Position numbers and translations under genes: made by a program. From Nomia melanderi (lineage: Eukaryota > Arthropoda > Insecta > Hymenoptera > Halictidae), in NCBI RefSeq assembly GCF_051020985.1, contig NC_135000.1, positions 1,488,001 through 1,552,000 on the forward strand: a DNA stretch of 64,000 bases, given 5' to 3'. Below the pieces are notes generated by a model. It searched no databases, was not told the DNA's origin, and saw only the letters and a list, made by a program, of their open reading frames with translations. Shown here in pieces: positions 1 to 10,756 of the stretch; position 1 is the first letter of the stretch; every line of letters begins with the position of its first letter.

Positions 1-84
1 GAAATACTATTAGGATCACCCATTAAATCTTCTCTGACAAAAAACAGTTAAATTTTGTGTAATCAGCGTACCGCTGCAACCCGT

Positions 85-360
85 CCGTGTTTCACGCACC
101 GTTGCGCACACGCGCCGCAGCGTCCGCGAGTCATCGCGCGCTTAGTCGTTGCAAATCGATCGCATTGAATTGCGTAAGTGACGAAACTGTTCGAATTAAT
201 CGCGGCAATATGATCGTAAACTTCTTTAGTATTTGTCGATCGATTTCACTCGAAGTTTTCCTAGGTAATTTGTTGTGCACCGTGGAACCTGCTTGTATAA
301 CCTATATTTTATTGTGCGTAACGAACCGCGATGAGGTACGCGTGCTTTAACATGTTCACG
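85..360. other. GC-rich island 1
   Basis: A CpG-rich patch in AT-rich DNA, with many CGCG, GCGC and TCGA words. An 87-codon plus-strand frame crosses it, but the peptide is low in recognisable features and I assign no protein. It could be regulatory DNA or an unrecognised exon. Confidence 0.45.
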
Positions 361-444
361 CCGACCCTGTAATTTACGTTTTTGCCCATCTGTCGGCGGA
401 ATGGTAAAAATTTGGGGAATTATTGAAATTATTGGACACTGGGA

Positions 445-637
445 AAATGTTAGGAACTATTATTCCTAAAAGAATTGATGCTCGTTTATTTAGATTGTGG
501 AAATTGGAGATTTGATAGTAGGTAATTGGGGTACATGTCAGTGTGATCGCATCAATCAAAATCGGCGTAAATATTTACAAAATATTTTTAAAATCCAATA
601 TGCGTCAATTTGACGCATTCCGTAAACCTAGTGTTAA
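445..637 (-). mobile_element. TTAA-A MITE, left end eroded
   Basis: The right end carries the family A terminus (reverse complement of TTAACACTAGGTTTACGGA) ending in TTAA at 634-637. The interior aligns with the intact copy at 17234-17457. A perfect palindrome, TGCGTCAA-T-TTGACGCA, lies at 601-617, 16 bp inside the TTAA. The left TIR is not recognisable. Non-coding. Confidence 0.8.
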
Positions 638-695
638 GCAGACACCACATATAGACGTCCTAAATATAATTAAACCTTAGGAATTTTTTTGTTAA
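638..695. repeat. Repeat S linker copy
   Basis: A short segment (ACACCACATATAGACGTCCT onward, ending in a T-run and GTTAA) that recurs at about 1290, 1815 and 11854. Here it fills the gap between two family A MITEs in opposite orientation. It starts directly after a MITE TTAA in several copies, so it may be part of an older host repeat that offered TTAA targets. Confidence 0.55.
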
Positions 696-915
696 CACTA
701 GATTTACGGAACGAGTCAATTTGACTAATATTGAATTTTGTAAACATTATTTGGTAAATGTTTTGGCTTAATTTTGATTGATTCAGTTATGTAATTATGG
801 TTCCTTATAATACATTTTTAAACATTTGATTTCCTAGATCTAAACGGACGAACATCAATTTTTTTGGGAACAATAGAATAAACTGTACAATAAATGTTCG
901 CCAATCTAGTGTTAA
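692..915 (+). mobile_element. TTAA-A MITE, complete
   Basis: 224 bp between TTAA sites, with TIRs TTAACACTAGATTTACGGA and a diverged right end, CAATCTAGTGTTAA. The interior is the reverse complement of the 17234 copy. The subterminal palindrome at 714-726 is shortened to AGTCAATTTGACT. Non-coding. Confidence 0.87.
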
Positions 916-1289
916 GGAAACACTACATATGTAACAGAAAGGGAATTTTATTAGAAACAGTATAATTATTTCTTGATAACTCACAATAAAACACTCACTA
1001 AATCAAGCAACGCATACACTATTTATGTACTCAGATGCTCTTGTCTCATTCACACACTTTCTAGAACATTCTTTCATTACTACGCATTAACTTCACATAT
1101 ATTTGGAATATTCTAGATTTATAAAAAAAAAACAAACATTATTAACATATAGAGAAAATCAATATAATCTAGAATATTCCAATGCTTTGAACATTCATTC
1201 AAAACGCGCTCACACACACAGTCGCGTCATTCATCTATTGCACACACATTCATCGCTCATCAATATATCTATTCACACACTCAAATACA

Positions 1290-1394
1290 TCCATTCCCAC
1301 ACATAGGGATGTCCTAAGTATAGATAAACTTTAGGAATGTTTTTGTTAATAACTATTTAGGATACAATGTAAGTAACTTTATTGATCATAATAT
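1290..1394. repeat. Repeat S copy
   Basis: Matches the other S copies through GGATGTCCTAAGTATAGATA, TTTAGGAAT, a T-run and GTTAATAA. It is followed by a family C MITE inserted at TTAA 1395. The preceding 930-1290 holds CACACA and CATTCA-rich AT sequence with no gene that I can see. Confidence 0.5.
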
Positions 1395-1637
1395 TTAACC
1401 CTTTACGCTCGAGATGTGACTCACCGTCGCCAATAGATTTGGCATAACAAAATTATCGTCTTGTATATAATATTATACTCTGTATAATGCATCGAAATGT
1501 GAAATATTCAAATAAAATAGCTTTGTTTCTTAACTTAAATATGTTTTCTTATTTGTTAATTTTGAAGAGTATCGTTTATATCTCATTGAAAAATGTTACA
1601 TATTTCTGAGGAAGAACTTTCGAGTGCAAAAGGTTAA
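1395..1637 (+). mobile_element. TTAA-C MITE, complete
   Basis: 243 bp. The left end TTAACCCTTTACGCTCGAGA and right end TCGAGTGCAAAAGGTTAA are imperfect inverted repeats. The interior aligns with the copy at 15264-15503. The family palindrome GGTGACT-NNN-AGTCACC has decayed here. Confidence 0.85.
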
Positions 1638-1814
1638 ATCAAAGGAGTTAAGTTTCAATAAAAATTTAAGCTTTTTTTAAAGTTTTAGGAAGTTACACTC
1701 ATTTGCAACGGGTCTTATTGGTACTATGTTAAATAATGAACTTTCTTCTTTTAGGAACAAAAGAAATTGGATGCTATAAGGCGCTAACTTGTAAGATATT
1801 AATTATTCAATTAA

Positions 1815-2035
1815 GGGTGAATCCCCCCCTAGAGACCTCCTAAATATAGATAAATTTTAGGAATTTTTTTGTTAATAATTATCGAGTGAAAGCTTCCGAT
1901 TTTTTTCTAGGTATATAGATCTAATCTTCTGCTTTATATTTTTTCTTAACCAAAATGTTACAAAATGACAAAATACTTGGAAAATAAAAAGACTGAAATA
2001 GGTCAATTTGACTCCTTTGGTAGTTCTAGTGTTAA
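1815..2035 (-). mobile_element. Repeat S followed by right half of a TTAA-B MITE
   Basis: 1815-1900 is an S copy. From about 1945 the sequence matches the right half of family B, with GGTCAATTTGACTCC inside and the terminus GGTAGTTCTAGTGTTAA ending at 2035. No left B terminus is visible. The same S sequence recurs at 11854-12190, where a B element interrupts it. Confidence 0.6.
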
Positions 2036-2062
2036 ATAAAACTTGTTATGTTTACAGCATCT

Positions 2063-2508
2063 AACAAGAGAAGTCATCGAACCCGGAAATGTAAAAAATT
2101 CTGAAACTTTGTCTGTAAGTAAAGTAAGTCAAGCTTAATACATTGCAATTCTTTTCGTGCCAATTTTCACTGTAAAGGGGTGGAACCACCCCCTGAAAAA
2201 ATGCAAAAAGATAAAATTTTTAAGAATGCCTTCAACCACTAATCCTTTTTGAAAAATTGTATTCTTCAATTTTACAGACGTGAAAGAACAATGGATTTTT
2301 TGTTTACATATTTTTCCACTATTTCCTACTGTTCTCAAGATAATCCACGGGAACGAAAAATCTGCATGTTTTTCAAGGGGTGGATTCACCTCTTCAAAGT
2401 GAAATTCGGCGCGAAAAGAATTGCGATGTGTTAGGCTTGACTTACTCTACTTACAGGCAAAGTTTCATAATTATTTGAATTTCCGGGTTCGATAACTTCC
2501 CGTGTAAG
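2063..2508. mobile_element. Foldback element N, complete copy
   Basis: Two arms of about 145 bp (2063-2210 and 2355-2508) are inverted copies of each other. They share ATCGAACCCGGAAAT near the tips, TGTAAGTA, GCAATTCTTTTCG and a GGGGTGG/CCACCCC core. Because of the symmetry, both strands carry related short frames (2135-2389 minus, 2249-2434 plus), each ending in a KRIAM-type peptide. I regard these as by-products. Non-autonomous, with no transposase seen. Confidence 0.75.
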
Positions 2509-3354
2509 ATAAGTATCTTAATTTACTGAAAGAGCAACACATTCATTAATTCCACAAACAGTAGTATAATGTAGACTAATAATTCCAGAAGTATCATAGT
2601 GATCTAACACTAATCACTTGAAACAACGTCTCTCGCGTGTGGATACATAGATCTTGCCAAAAGTGAATTGCACGTCTCCCACGCGTGCGCAGTATAATTT
2701 TATTCACCTATAATTTCAAAATCAGCATGCATCGGTTATTTAATGACTTGCCAGCAGTAAACCGGTTGCACTAATCAAAACTATACAGTATTGGATCAGC
2801 ACCTACCATAAAAGTGTTCCAATCAAGATTGCTTCACGTGGTTCGTGCCTAGCTATGGGATCAAGTTCAGTATGTACTTACAGTCAGTTTTAATAACCAA
2901 GCCTCCTTTCAACAGTTTCGATTACTACTCGAAAGCAATAAAGATTCAATGATGATAACGATAATCCGCTTAAATCGAGAAACTGCCGCACTCGTGAAAC
3001 ATTAGGAACTAGCTCCATTTCAATTCAGTTTCAATGTACTTACATATCTTATCCTGTTTGTACTCGTGCTTCTATTATAGGATCAAGTTCAGTATATACT
3101 GTACTTAGGTATAAGTGTAACGATAAGTTAAATTTATTATTTGTATCTGAATTTTATCTCATAAGTTTCGAATACTCAAATCGAAGTTTATCAAAAACAA
3201 ACGTGTTTCAATGAGTATACTTAGTATATAAATATTCATTTTATATTACTTGGTTTCGAATCCTGATTGAAAGTATCAGGGGTTAAGACATAAAATCAAC
3301 AGGAAATTGGATGAGAGGAAATGAAAACTGATCGATTAGCTGCATTTACTGTTA
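2509..3354. other. AT-rich DNA, no gene seen
   Basis: No supported gene or TTAA element. One short motif, GGATCAAGTTCAGTAT, occurs twice, at about 2859 and 3079, within weak similarity, which suggests an old local duplication. Confidence 0.4.
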
Positions 3355-3880
3355 TAAAATGCTCGAGTTTCCAAAGTTTCGAGGGTTAACCTTAAAGGCT
3401 GAGTCTTGAAAACTTCAATTGATTAAGAGTTCAATTGATCAAGTGTTAAATGCTTAGTATTCAATAGAGTTCGAGTCTTCGAAGCTTCTAGGCTCAACCT
3501 TAAAGGCTAAGTTTTCGTAGCTTCAAGATTCAGCCGCGAAGCTTTGAAAGCTCAAACTGTGCTTCGAGATCTTTCAATGTTTGAGTCTTTATGCTTGAGA
3601 ACAGTTGAAGAGTCAAGCCGTCTGTTGCTACATTAACACAGCATTAAAAATTTCAAACTCAAAGTTCAATCTTCGAGGCATTTTGAATTTCTTAGGCATT
3701 AGCTATGCAGTGTTCATATAGCAATATAAGTGGCTCAAATCTTCAAGCTAAAGACTAGAACGTTGAAGACTTCAGCTTTCAGAGTTGAAGGCTAGAACCT
3801 TAAGCTCTCAAGTTCTAAAGGCTCAGTTGTAACGACTATAGCTTTCAAGACCCCAGACTCAGGGCTGATTTTGATAACAC
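3355..3880 (-). repeat. Repeat P, degenerate CTTCAAG/CTCGAG array
   Basis: A long stretch of loosely repeating units such as TCAACCTTAAAGGCTAAG and TTCGAAGCTTC. Read on the minus strand, it aligns over about 180 bp with 38760-38940 (shared blocks include AGCAACAGACGGCTTGA-like and CTTCAACTG...CAAGCATAA), so the same repeat lies inverted 35 kb away. Origin unknown: a diverged satellite-like unit or a large transposon interior. Confidence 0.6.
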
Positions 3881-3944
3881 TAGCCTAATTCTTCAGCCTA
3901 TCTATCGAGTGAGTTCCTAGGAGTACTTATGTAAAGTTCGAATC

Positions 3945-4300
3945 TACTTGGAAGATGCACCGTCCCACCCCCATTCTCTATTACAATTTACATTCACATT
4001 CGAGCGGCCAGGTGTCCCGCGTATTAGGAACGGCGTGGTACGTGCAGGCCTCTGAAGATGGAACAGCGAACGGTCTCGATAAATCCGCTCGTGAGGACGA
4101 TCCTCCGGGAGGACTTTGGTATGATAGTATGATCCGTCCGCGGGTTGGAGGGGCCGGGGAGTAGAGGATATTCCCTCGTCTCCTCCACGTGAGAAAGTGA
4201 AAGCAAAAGGCGAGCGGCGCGCCGAGGCATCGTCTTCTAGCGAATACGACTTGTCTCGTCTCGATCATCCTGAAAATTATTTCTGTTCGATGTCTCCGCG
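3945..4300. other. GC-rich island 2
   Basis: A GC-rich patch with GGAGGGGCCGGGGAG and GGCGAGCGGCGCGCCG stretches. Overlapping frames of 68-95 codons occur on both strands, which is expected when stop codons are rare. No domain recognised. Confidence 0.45.
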
Positions 4301-4380
4301 CGGCTCGCTAAGCGGACTGTGAAATTCAATGGTCTCTTCGAGATTTGTAACTGGCGATGCTGTGTTCGGAGATGTTCTTT

Positions 4381-4600
4381 TGTTTATTTATTTATTATGT
4401 ATTTATTAGTTATTTATTAGTTATGTTTTAGTTATTTATTATTTATTTATTAGTTATTTATTAGTTATTTATTAGTTATTTATCATAGCATTTATTATGC
4501 ATTTATTGTGCATTTACTATGTATTTATCATCCATTTATTACGTATACATTGTCTATTTAACATTTATTTATTATTTATTACATTTTATTTTAAGATGGT
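4381..4600. repeat. TTATTTATTAG simple repeat
   Basis: Degenerate tandem TTATTTATTAG/TTATTTAT units of about 11-12 bp, fading into TTTATT-rich DNA to about 4810. Confidence 0.8.
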
Positions 4601-4810
4601 GCGACTAATAGTAAAATTACTAGTGATCAATAAACATTAATAACTACATACTTATTTTACGTTCATTCTCTTATTATTTATTTATTTAGTTAAGTTCATT
4701 TTAAGGTCTTCATATTAATAATATCTAATGTCATTAGAGATCACTAGAAGTTACATAGTTATTATGTTCGTTCATTCGTTTGTTTATTTATTCGAGTTTA
4801 CTTTATGCTG

Positions 4811-5975
4811 ATTATATTAACAGTGAAGCTATTACTGACCACTAAAGTTAATATTATTATATTATAAAGGTGAAAAAGATTATTTTTCATTCTTCCTTAT
4901 GATAATAATAGGTTAACAATAATTAAAGCTTTTTTTCTTCCACATCCCCTCTGTGAAAATATCTTCATATATAAAAGAGGAATCTCATTTCTTTTTTATG
5001 AAAATATATGTATTCTTTAATATTTTTTCTAAAAAAAAATATGAATATTCTTTAGTTGAAATTTTGCATATGCTTTTACTATACTTTCCTTGAGCTTCAT
5101 GAATTTTTTCAGTTGTATTTATTGAGAAATACAGTTTCCAAATCCAATAGATCAAAATCGTACTGAAAAGACATTTATATCTTTTTCTATAAAAAAATGT
5201 TCTATCAAATTCTACTAAAGCATCGATGTTTTTCATCAAAAGAAATGAAAATAAATTTTCCTCATGAATACATTTCTATTTTTCTTTCAGGATGTCTCAC
5301 AGCTCTAATGAACATTTTGGAAATTTTTCACGATTTCCTGGATTAATCCTTCCTACAGCACTTCAACTAGATTGATCAGCTAACTGAAATGGTCATTTCG
5401 TAGCTTTCATTTCTGTAGTACTTTCTATTTCTTACAAGTTGTGCGAATTTTCTGTAATTAATTGATGACCGAGGAAATTGCATGTTTACGTGAAATGCAA
5501 ATATATTTTTCTTTTTTCAAAATCCCTCTCACCTGTATAATTGCTGTTTTTCGAAACCGGAAAGCAGATATTCTGTGACTTTTGAATAAGAATGTAATTT
5601 CAGGAAAGTAGGAAATCGAAGAGTTCACTTGTACTGTTGAATCAACGCTAGGGTCTAACCTAACAATAAGTTCAAGTTTAGGTTCGAATAATTGAAACAT
5701 AGTACTAAAATGTAATAGTATTCTCTTCCTTCAACGATCTTTTAATTATGATTACATTAAACGTTCACAAAGTTGTAAAATTTGACTTTTGCATGTGTGT
5801 CGTTATATTACAAAAACATGCAGTAAAATTCTTATACAATTGTTATGCATATTAATAATGTTATTGTATAAACACTATAATACTATTATATTATACTTAA
5901 TTTTAAATTATTAACATGTGTAATATTATTAATATTAAAAAAAACTATTATAGTATATATGATATTAAATACTAT
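4811..5975. other. AT-rich DNA, no gene seen
   Basis: AT-rich with homopolymer runs. The open frames at 4985-5239 and 5458-5700 (minus) are low in information and I do not support them. A pyrimidine tract ending in CAG near 5290 resembles a splice acceptor but no coding exon follows. Confidence 0.4.
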
Positions 5976-5977
5976 AT

Positions 5978-6236
5978 ACAGGGTGGGACATGTATATAAC
6001 TGCGCAATCACTTCGATTTCACCATAAGTAGTGATTTGATTGAAAATTGTTTCCAATAAAAGTTTCATGGTTTTAATAAGGACATAGTTTTGTATCTTCG
6101 TATAGTCTTCTAATAGGAAAACACGTAAAGGTCATGCGAAGGTCAAGTTTGTCTTTTTAAATGGAGTTATACATTTTCTAGCGTACAATCCAATTAATCT
6201 TGTACTTTTCTATAAAAATGTATTAACCTGTTCATA
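5978..6236. mobile_element. ACAGGGTG-end repeat R, partial
   Basis: Starts at ACAGGGTGGGACATG. The ACAGGGTG terminus recurs at 52436 and, inverted, at about 37115, with loose similarity beyond it. Terminal ACAGGGTG motifs are common on insect repeats, but I cannot name the family. It runs into a family E MITE at 6237. Confidence 0.35.
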
Positions 6237-6430
6237 TTAACCCTTTGCCCTATAATATCGTGCAGGACTCGTGGTGAAGATTTAAAAAAAATTGAATAAA
6301 TGCAAATGTTGTTCAATTCTTGTGAGTTCAAATTAAACATAGTTCTTCTGTTGTCAACTGTTTGTGCTTTAAAGTAAACATAGACATAGAATGTGCACAA
6401 AATTTCTCCCTTTTTCTAGTAAATTATTAT
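6237..6430 (+). mobile_element. TTAA-E MITE, right end missing
   Basis: Left terminus TTAACCCTTTGCCCTATAAT followed by CGTGCAGGACTCGTGG, a decayed form of the E palindrome. The interior matches E copies at 15074 and 53865 (AGTAAACATAGACATAGAAT, then TAAATTATTA). The right TIR is absent. Confidence 0.7.
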
Positions 6431-6849
6431 TCCTTCATCAGCTATTTTTCCTTTAATTATTCACAATGGCACAATTGAAGCACTGCAGTAATTCATTTGA
6501 AAATTTGCAAATGACTTTGAAATTTTATACAATTCAAATGATACCATCAATTGTAGTGGTCACTGAGTTACCACAATAGTTCCATTGTGCCATTTTGAAT
6601 AGTCGAAGATAATATGATTTAATATGTACAGATTAATATTTCTTACAGTGAACTGCAAGATCAATCGAATTGTACAATAAAAAATATACGGTGCTATTAA
6701 AAAGCAGCTTGACTTTCAGATAACCTCTATGCGTTCCTCTATTAAAAAATCAATAACACCAAAATATTCCCCCTTGAAATCATTAAACTTTTACTTGAAC
6801 CATTTTATTTTAAAATAATAACTGGTGCAGTAATCGAAGTGGTTTCAGT

Positions 6850-7161
6850 TATACCCGTCCCTCCATTTACGCGGTACTTTTTTTACATGGAAAATTGTAA
6901 CACTATCTACGTGGTATTGTTTATATGCGATCTGCATTTAGTGACATCGAATAAAATTTACTTTTGTTTTCTGACATGTCACTATTATTATCTTCTTAGT
7001 AAGTTACGTAAAATAAATATGCATTTCGGAAACTTATACCAGATTTTCTTCCGAATATTTTTTTTTCTTTCATACTAGCAGACTCTATTCACGTGATTTT
7101 TATTCGCGTTAATCGAACCCATGTGGAACGCATACTCTGCGTAAATGGATGGACGGGTGTA
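6850..7161 (+). mobile_element. TA-flanked MITE, family O, complete
   Basis: Inverted ends TACCCGTCCCTCCATTTACG and, at the right, the reverse complement of ACACCCGTCCATCCATTTAC, each bordered by TA, consistent with a Tc1/mariner-type target. 312 bp. Related partial copies lie at 41666 and 51425. The 79-codon frame inside is not recognisable. Confidence 0.7.
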
Positions 7162-8264
7162 GGGGAAAGTGAGGTAAAACGGAACAGTAATGTTTCTTAT
7201 AGATAAGAAAAGATAACATGGTCCAAATAACTCCTCGATGTAGTTTGACATCGACTGCAGAGCACTGCATGTGTTATTTTTCGATTAAAAGCATTGGAAT
7301 GGTATGCAGTGGAAAAGTTTTGACGTTACATAGATGTTTGAAGCACTTTTTGTTACGTTTCGATGAAAACACCGAACAAGATAACTACAACACTGGATTC
7401 TACGTTCTTTAAGCTGTATGTTTGACACTTCAGTTATTTCTTCATCTCATGCCGAACTGTACATTTTAAATGCTTTTCTAAATCACGATGCAAAATGGAA
7501 CACTTTAGTGCAAGGGCAACTGGAGTTCTATACTATGTGCTTTGTTTATAGTTTTAATCGGTTGTATAACAAATTAGAATCGAAGGTGAGATAACAACTG
7601 ACCAATTCGATTGAACTAGTATAGAAAAAGATGACTCATTTATTTGTGACTTTTGTTCATAAAACCATGTGTACTTTATTTATATCAGCTAACAATTAAA
7701 TATATTCAATTAACAGTTTTGATGTAGTAGAAAGATTTTGCATTTTATATGATTTCACATGAGTGTTTCGTTTTACCATTTTTGTGAAGCGAATATGAGT
7801 CGCTCAAAAGCTAATGGTTAAGTCTAGAAAACAAAAATTGGGGAAATTAATATCTTGTAAATGAAAATTCTTATACAACATATTCAGAAGCTATAAAAAG
7901 AAAGGCCCTCTGAACTAGAGAAAACGAATCGAGTAAATCCTTTAATAACTAAAAGAAATATTATTTATCCCATTAAAATTTACAAAAATTAAAAAATATA
8001 CAAAAATTGGTTTCTGAATGACTCATATTTCAATATTTTAAAAAATCGTATTTTCGTTCGTAACTAAATATTTTTATTAAAAAAGTCTTTCATTTCCTCG
8101 TAGTCAAAGGTCTGTTTAACACTTTCAAAGAAGGTTTAATGCGTTTCAATAAATTCCAGATACTATGCTGTTACGATTAAAGAAAAGTGCCATTCTACCC
8201 TACTTCCTACGTGTCTCACCCTGTATAGGACTTCCAGAAAAAGCTGAAAATTCACCGGTGGTTC
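7162..8264. other. AT-rich DNA, no gene seen
   Basis: No supported element. A 64-codon frame at 7218-7412 has no recognisable domain. A TCTCACCCTGTATAG motif at 8215 resembles the inverted end of repeat R. Confidence 0.4.
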
Positions 8265-8584
8265 TAGAATCGCGATGATGTCGCAAACGGTAATCCCGTG
8301 TAATTTATTTCCGCGTTTTCGACGGCATGGCATCGTGAATACAATTAACGCCGACCGCAGGGACAGGCTCACGCCGCGATGCGACGTCTTAATTACACAC
8401 ACTGTGCGTCGTGGAAGGCTCGCTCGTTATTGTGACACAGCTACGGTATACCCCGCGGCGCAATTCCGTGCGAAAAACGGAATTATCTGCTCATCAACGT
8501 GATATGCGGCACTCTTATGTAACGTGGCCGCGTTCGGCTCGCCTACCCTGGCGAATGAGGAAAGGCAGGGGTCGAATGGGGCTG
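8265..8584. other. GC-rich island 3
   Basis: GC-rich patch with overlapping frames of 67-87 codons on both strands, none recognisable. Confidence 0.45.
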
Positions 8585-9105
8585 TTAACCCTTTGTACTC
8601 CAAGAATTTCCTGCCAAAAATACTCAACACACTTCCTGAGGAAATGTAGTCAACATTTCTTCAAACTAACTTAACCCTCTATGGGCCAAATTGTGTTTCG
8701 TGATTATAATAAAATTTATGCAGTATGAAATTAATAAATATCAACATATAAACACAAATTAACAATGTATTCAGTAGCTTTAATAATTTTATTGAAACGA
8801 ATATATTTTGTAACTCTACTATGTTGAACGTAAATGCCTGTGTGTACAAAAGTTTAAGTTAATTAATTATTTAATGTCGTTCATCATTTTGCAATAAAAA
8901 ATTAAATAAATCAATTTAACCGGGTATATTGATGTGTAACTTCAAAGTCACAATCGTGCATAAATTGAAGAAAGAGGCTGTTTTATTTTTAATATTTCAT
9001 GTATTAATGTATCATACGAAACTTACCATTAAATATTATATTTATAGTTTTGCTGTAACAAATCATGTGGCGACTGAGAGACGTCTATGGAATGTAACGG
9101 GTTAA
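8585..9105 (-). mobile_element. TTAA-C MITE split by a nested TTAA element
   Basis: The left end TTAACCCTTTGTACTCCAAG and first 85 bp match family C (as at 11395). The last 150 bp, with GGCGACTGAGAGACGTC and terminus GTAACGGGTTAA, are the C palindrome end, partly decayed. A second element starts at TTAA 8671 with TTAACCCTCTATGGGCCAAA, as at 44503. The length exceeds an empty C copy by about 280 bp, the likely insert size. Its right border is not resolved. Confidence 0.65.
8671..8950 (+). mobile_element. TTAA-AA element, right end unresolved
   Basis: About 145 bp from TTAACCCTCTATGGGCCAAA onward match 44503-44650 (shared ATGCAGTA, AATTAACAATGTATTCA). No inverted right terminus is visible in either copy. 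It is nested in a family C MITE. Confidence 0.5.
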
Positions 9106-9320
9106 CGCGTTGAATGCCGCACGATTTCACGTTGCAAAATACAGAAAATGATCAAAATATTATATCAAATTATTTCATTGAATTGTTTTATTATTATTAC
9201 ACAATGACCCCGCGAATGACCCCGCATTGGGTGGCATTATTTATAATATAAAAATGTTTGGAAATAATCATCGTTTAAACAACTTAATTATAGTAATTCA
9301 GTTGGAATTCAGTTGTCAAA
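9102..9320 (-). mobile_element. TTAA-D MITE, right end truncated
   Basis: Terminus TTAACGCGTTGAATGCCGCA shares its TTAA with the end of the preceding C element. The interior (GCATTATTTATAATATAAAAATG and following) matches D copies at 20002 and 10655. The palindrome end is missing. Confidence 0.75.
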
Positions 9321-9519
9321 CCGTCGTGAAGGAGATTTTTTAAATTGAAAAGTTTCATTAGAGGAAGATCACTTGGGTAGATGAGTGGTTGAGAATGATA
9401 ATGTAACTATTACTTTCGAGTTGTTGAGGAAATATCTTTTTTTATTTATTAAATATTAATGGTACAGTGATATTTATAATATTGGTAAGTTTGTCATTAT
9501 TTATTATGTTTACAATTAC

Positions 9520-9790
9520 AATTTGTAATGTTCCCATTTATAATATTACAATTTATAATGTTCCAATTTTACAGTGTTACAATCTGTAATGTTCCTATTT
9601 ATAATATTTCAATTTACAATATTCCAATTTACAAAGTTATAATTTATAATATTATAATTTATGGTGTTATAATTTGCAACGTTCTAATTTACAGTGTTTC
9701 AATATATAATATTACAATTTAGACTGTTCCAATTCACAGTGTTCCAATTTACAGTGCTACAGTTCACAATGTTTCAACTTACAATGTTAT
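9520..9790. repeat. 15-bp minisatellite
   Basis: About 18 tandem copies of a unit like AATTTACAGTGTTCC / AATTTATAATATTAC. Because the unit length is divisible by three, the plus-strand frame at 9528-9722 translates to a five-residue repeat of the type I-Y-N-I-P. This is a by-product, not a gene. The array ends in TTATTAATAACATTAAT. Confidence 0.9.
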
Positions 9791-9837
9791 TAATAACATT
9801 AATCATTATTAGTTATTAATATTAGTATTTAATTAAG

Positions 9838-9875
9838 CCAAGAACATTTAATGTCATTCGTTCTCAAAGGGTTAA
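9838..9875 (-). mobile_element. Right terminus of an unpaired TTAA element
   Basis: ATTCGTTCTCAAAGGGTTAA ends at TTAA 9872-9875, preceded by the palindrome ACATT-T-AATGT at about 9845. This is the same end architecture as the named families. No matching left end was found upstream, where the minisatellite lies. Confidence 0.4.
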
Positions 9876-10654
9876 ATAACAGTACTTCCACAACTATTAT
9901 TATTCTACTCGCAAACATATTGCAAAATGCAATAACTATAACTTTTCTATTCGATACAATTTTGCCAAAATAAGAAACTGTTACTTCCTTAAAGGAGGAA
10001 AGAAATTCTAGTCAAACAAGAACACTGATTCTACTCTGATAAAATTAATGATCAGTTTCAGAAACACAACAATTACTTTATACAATTATTATTACAATAT
10101 ACACAAGTGTATATTTTCGTTTATTCGTTTGAATTGCGTTTCGATATTCCCTACACTGATAAGACCTACTTAGAATAGATTCTGTACAACGGTTTTCTCT
10201 ATTTATAAACACGCCGCATACCTCTCGATGGACATTCTTGGGTAATGGCCTTGCGCAATCACTTTTACTCATTGGATCATTGCTTTTTTATGTTCCAGGT
10301 ACCCACGGATAGATCGAATTCCAACATGCAGTGTTTTCAAATTATTTTAATTCCCCAAACTCCTCTATACGAAATTGTACAAGTTCTCGAGTACTTCGAC
10401 TATGAGGTTGCTAAATTTTTCAAATTCCAAACTCACATACTTGAACAGAAGTGAGCAAGAAAACATCTCCATCCAGCTACCAGTTTTCACTGCATTCCTT
10501 ATATAAAGAAGTAATGCATAACATGTTTTCGTAGGTCATTGTAAAGAGGGGACATCAGTCTTCAAGACCATGGTTAATTTATTTATGCATAGCATTTTGC
10601 AGTGTTTTTAGAGAGATTTGAATTTTTACAAATTACGGGATGAACGTACCGTTA
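9876..10654. other. AT-rich DNA, no gene seen
   Basis: No supported feature. The 69-codon frame at 10245-10454 shows no recognisable domain. Confidence 0.35.
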
Positions 10655-10756
10655 TATATAAGGTAGCATTATTTATAATATAGAAATGTTTGCAAATAAT
10701 CATCGTTTAAATGGCTGAATTATAGTAATTCGATTTGGTGGCGTTCAACGTGTTAA
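10655..10756 (-). mobile_element. TTAA-D MITE fragment
   Basis: The interior block GGTAGCATTATTTATAATAT and following matches 9102-9310. The copy ends GTGGCGTTCAACGTGTTAA at 10756, with the palindrome deleted. Confidence 0.65.

Noticed and set aside
5285..5300. Splice acceptor-like TTTTTCTTTCAG
   Set aside because: No open coding sequence follows and no donor or partner exon is seen.
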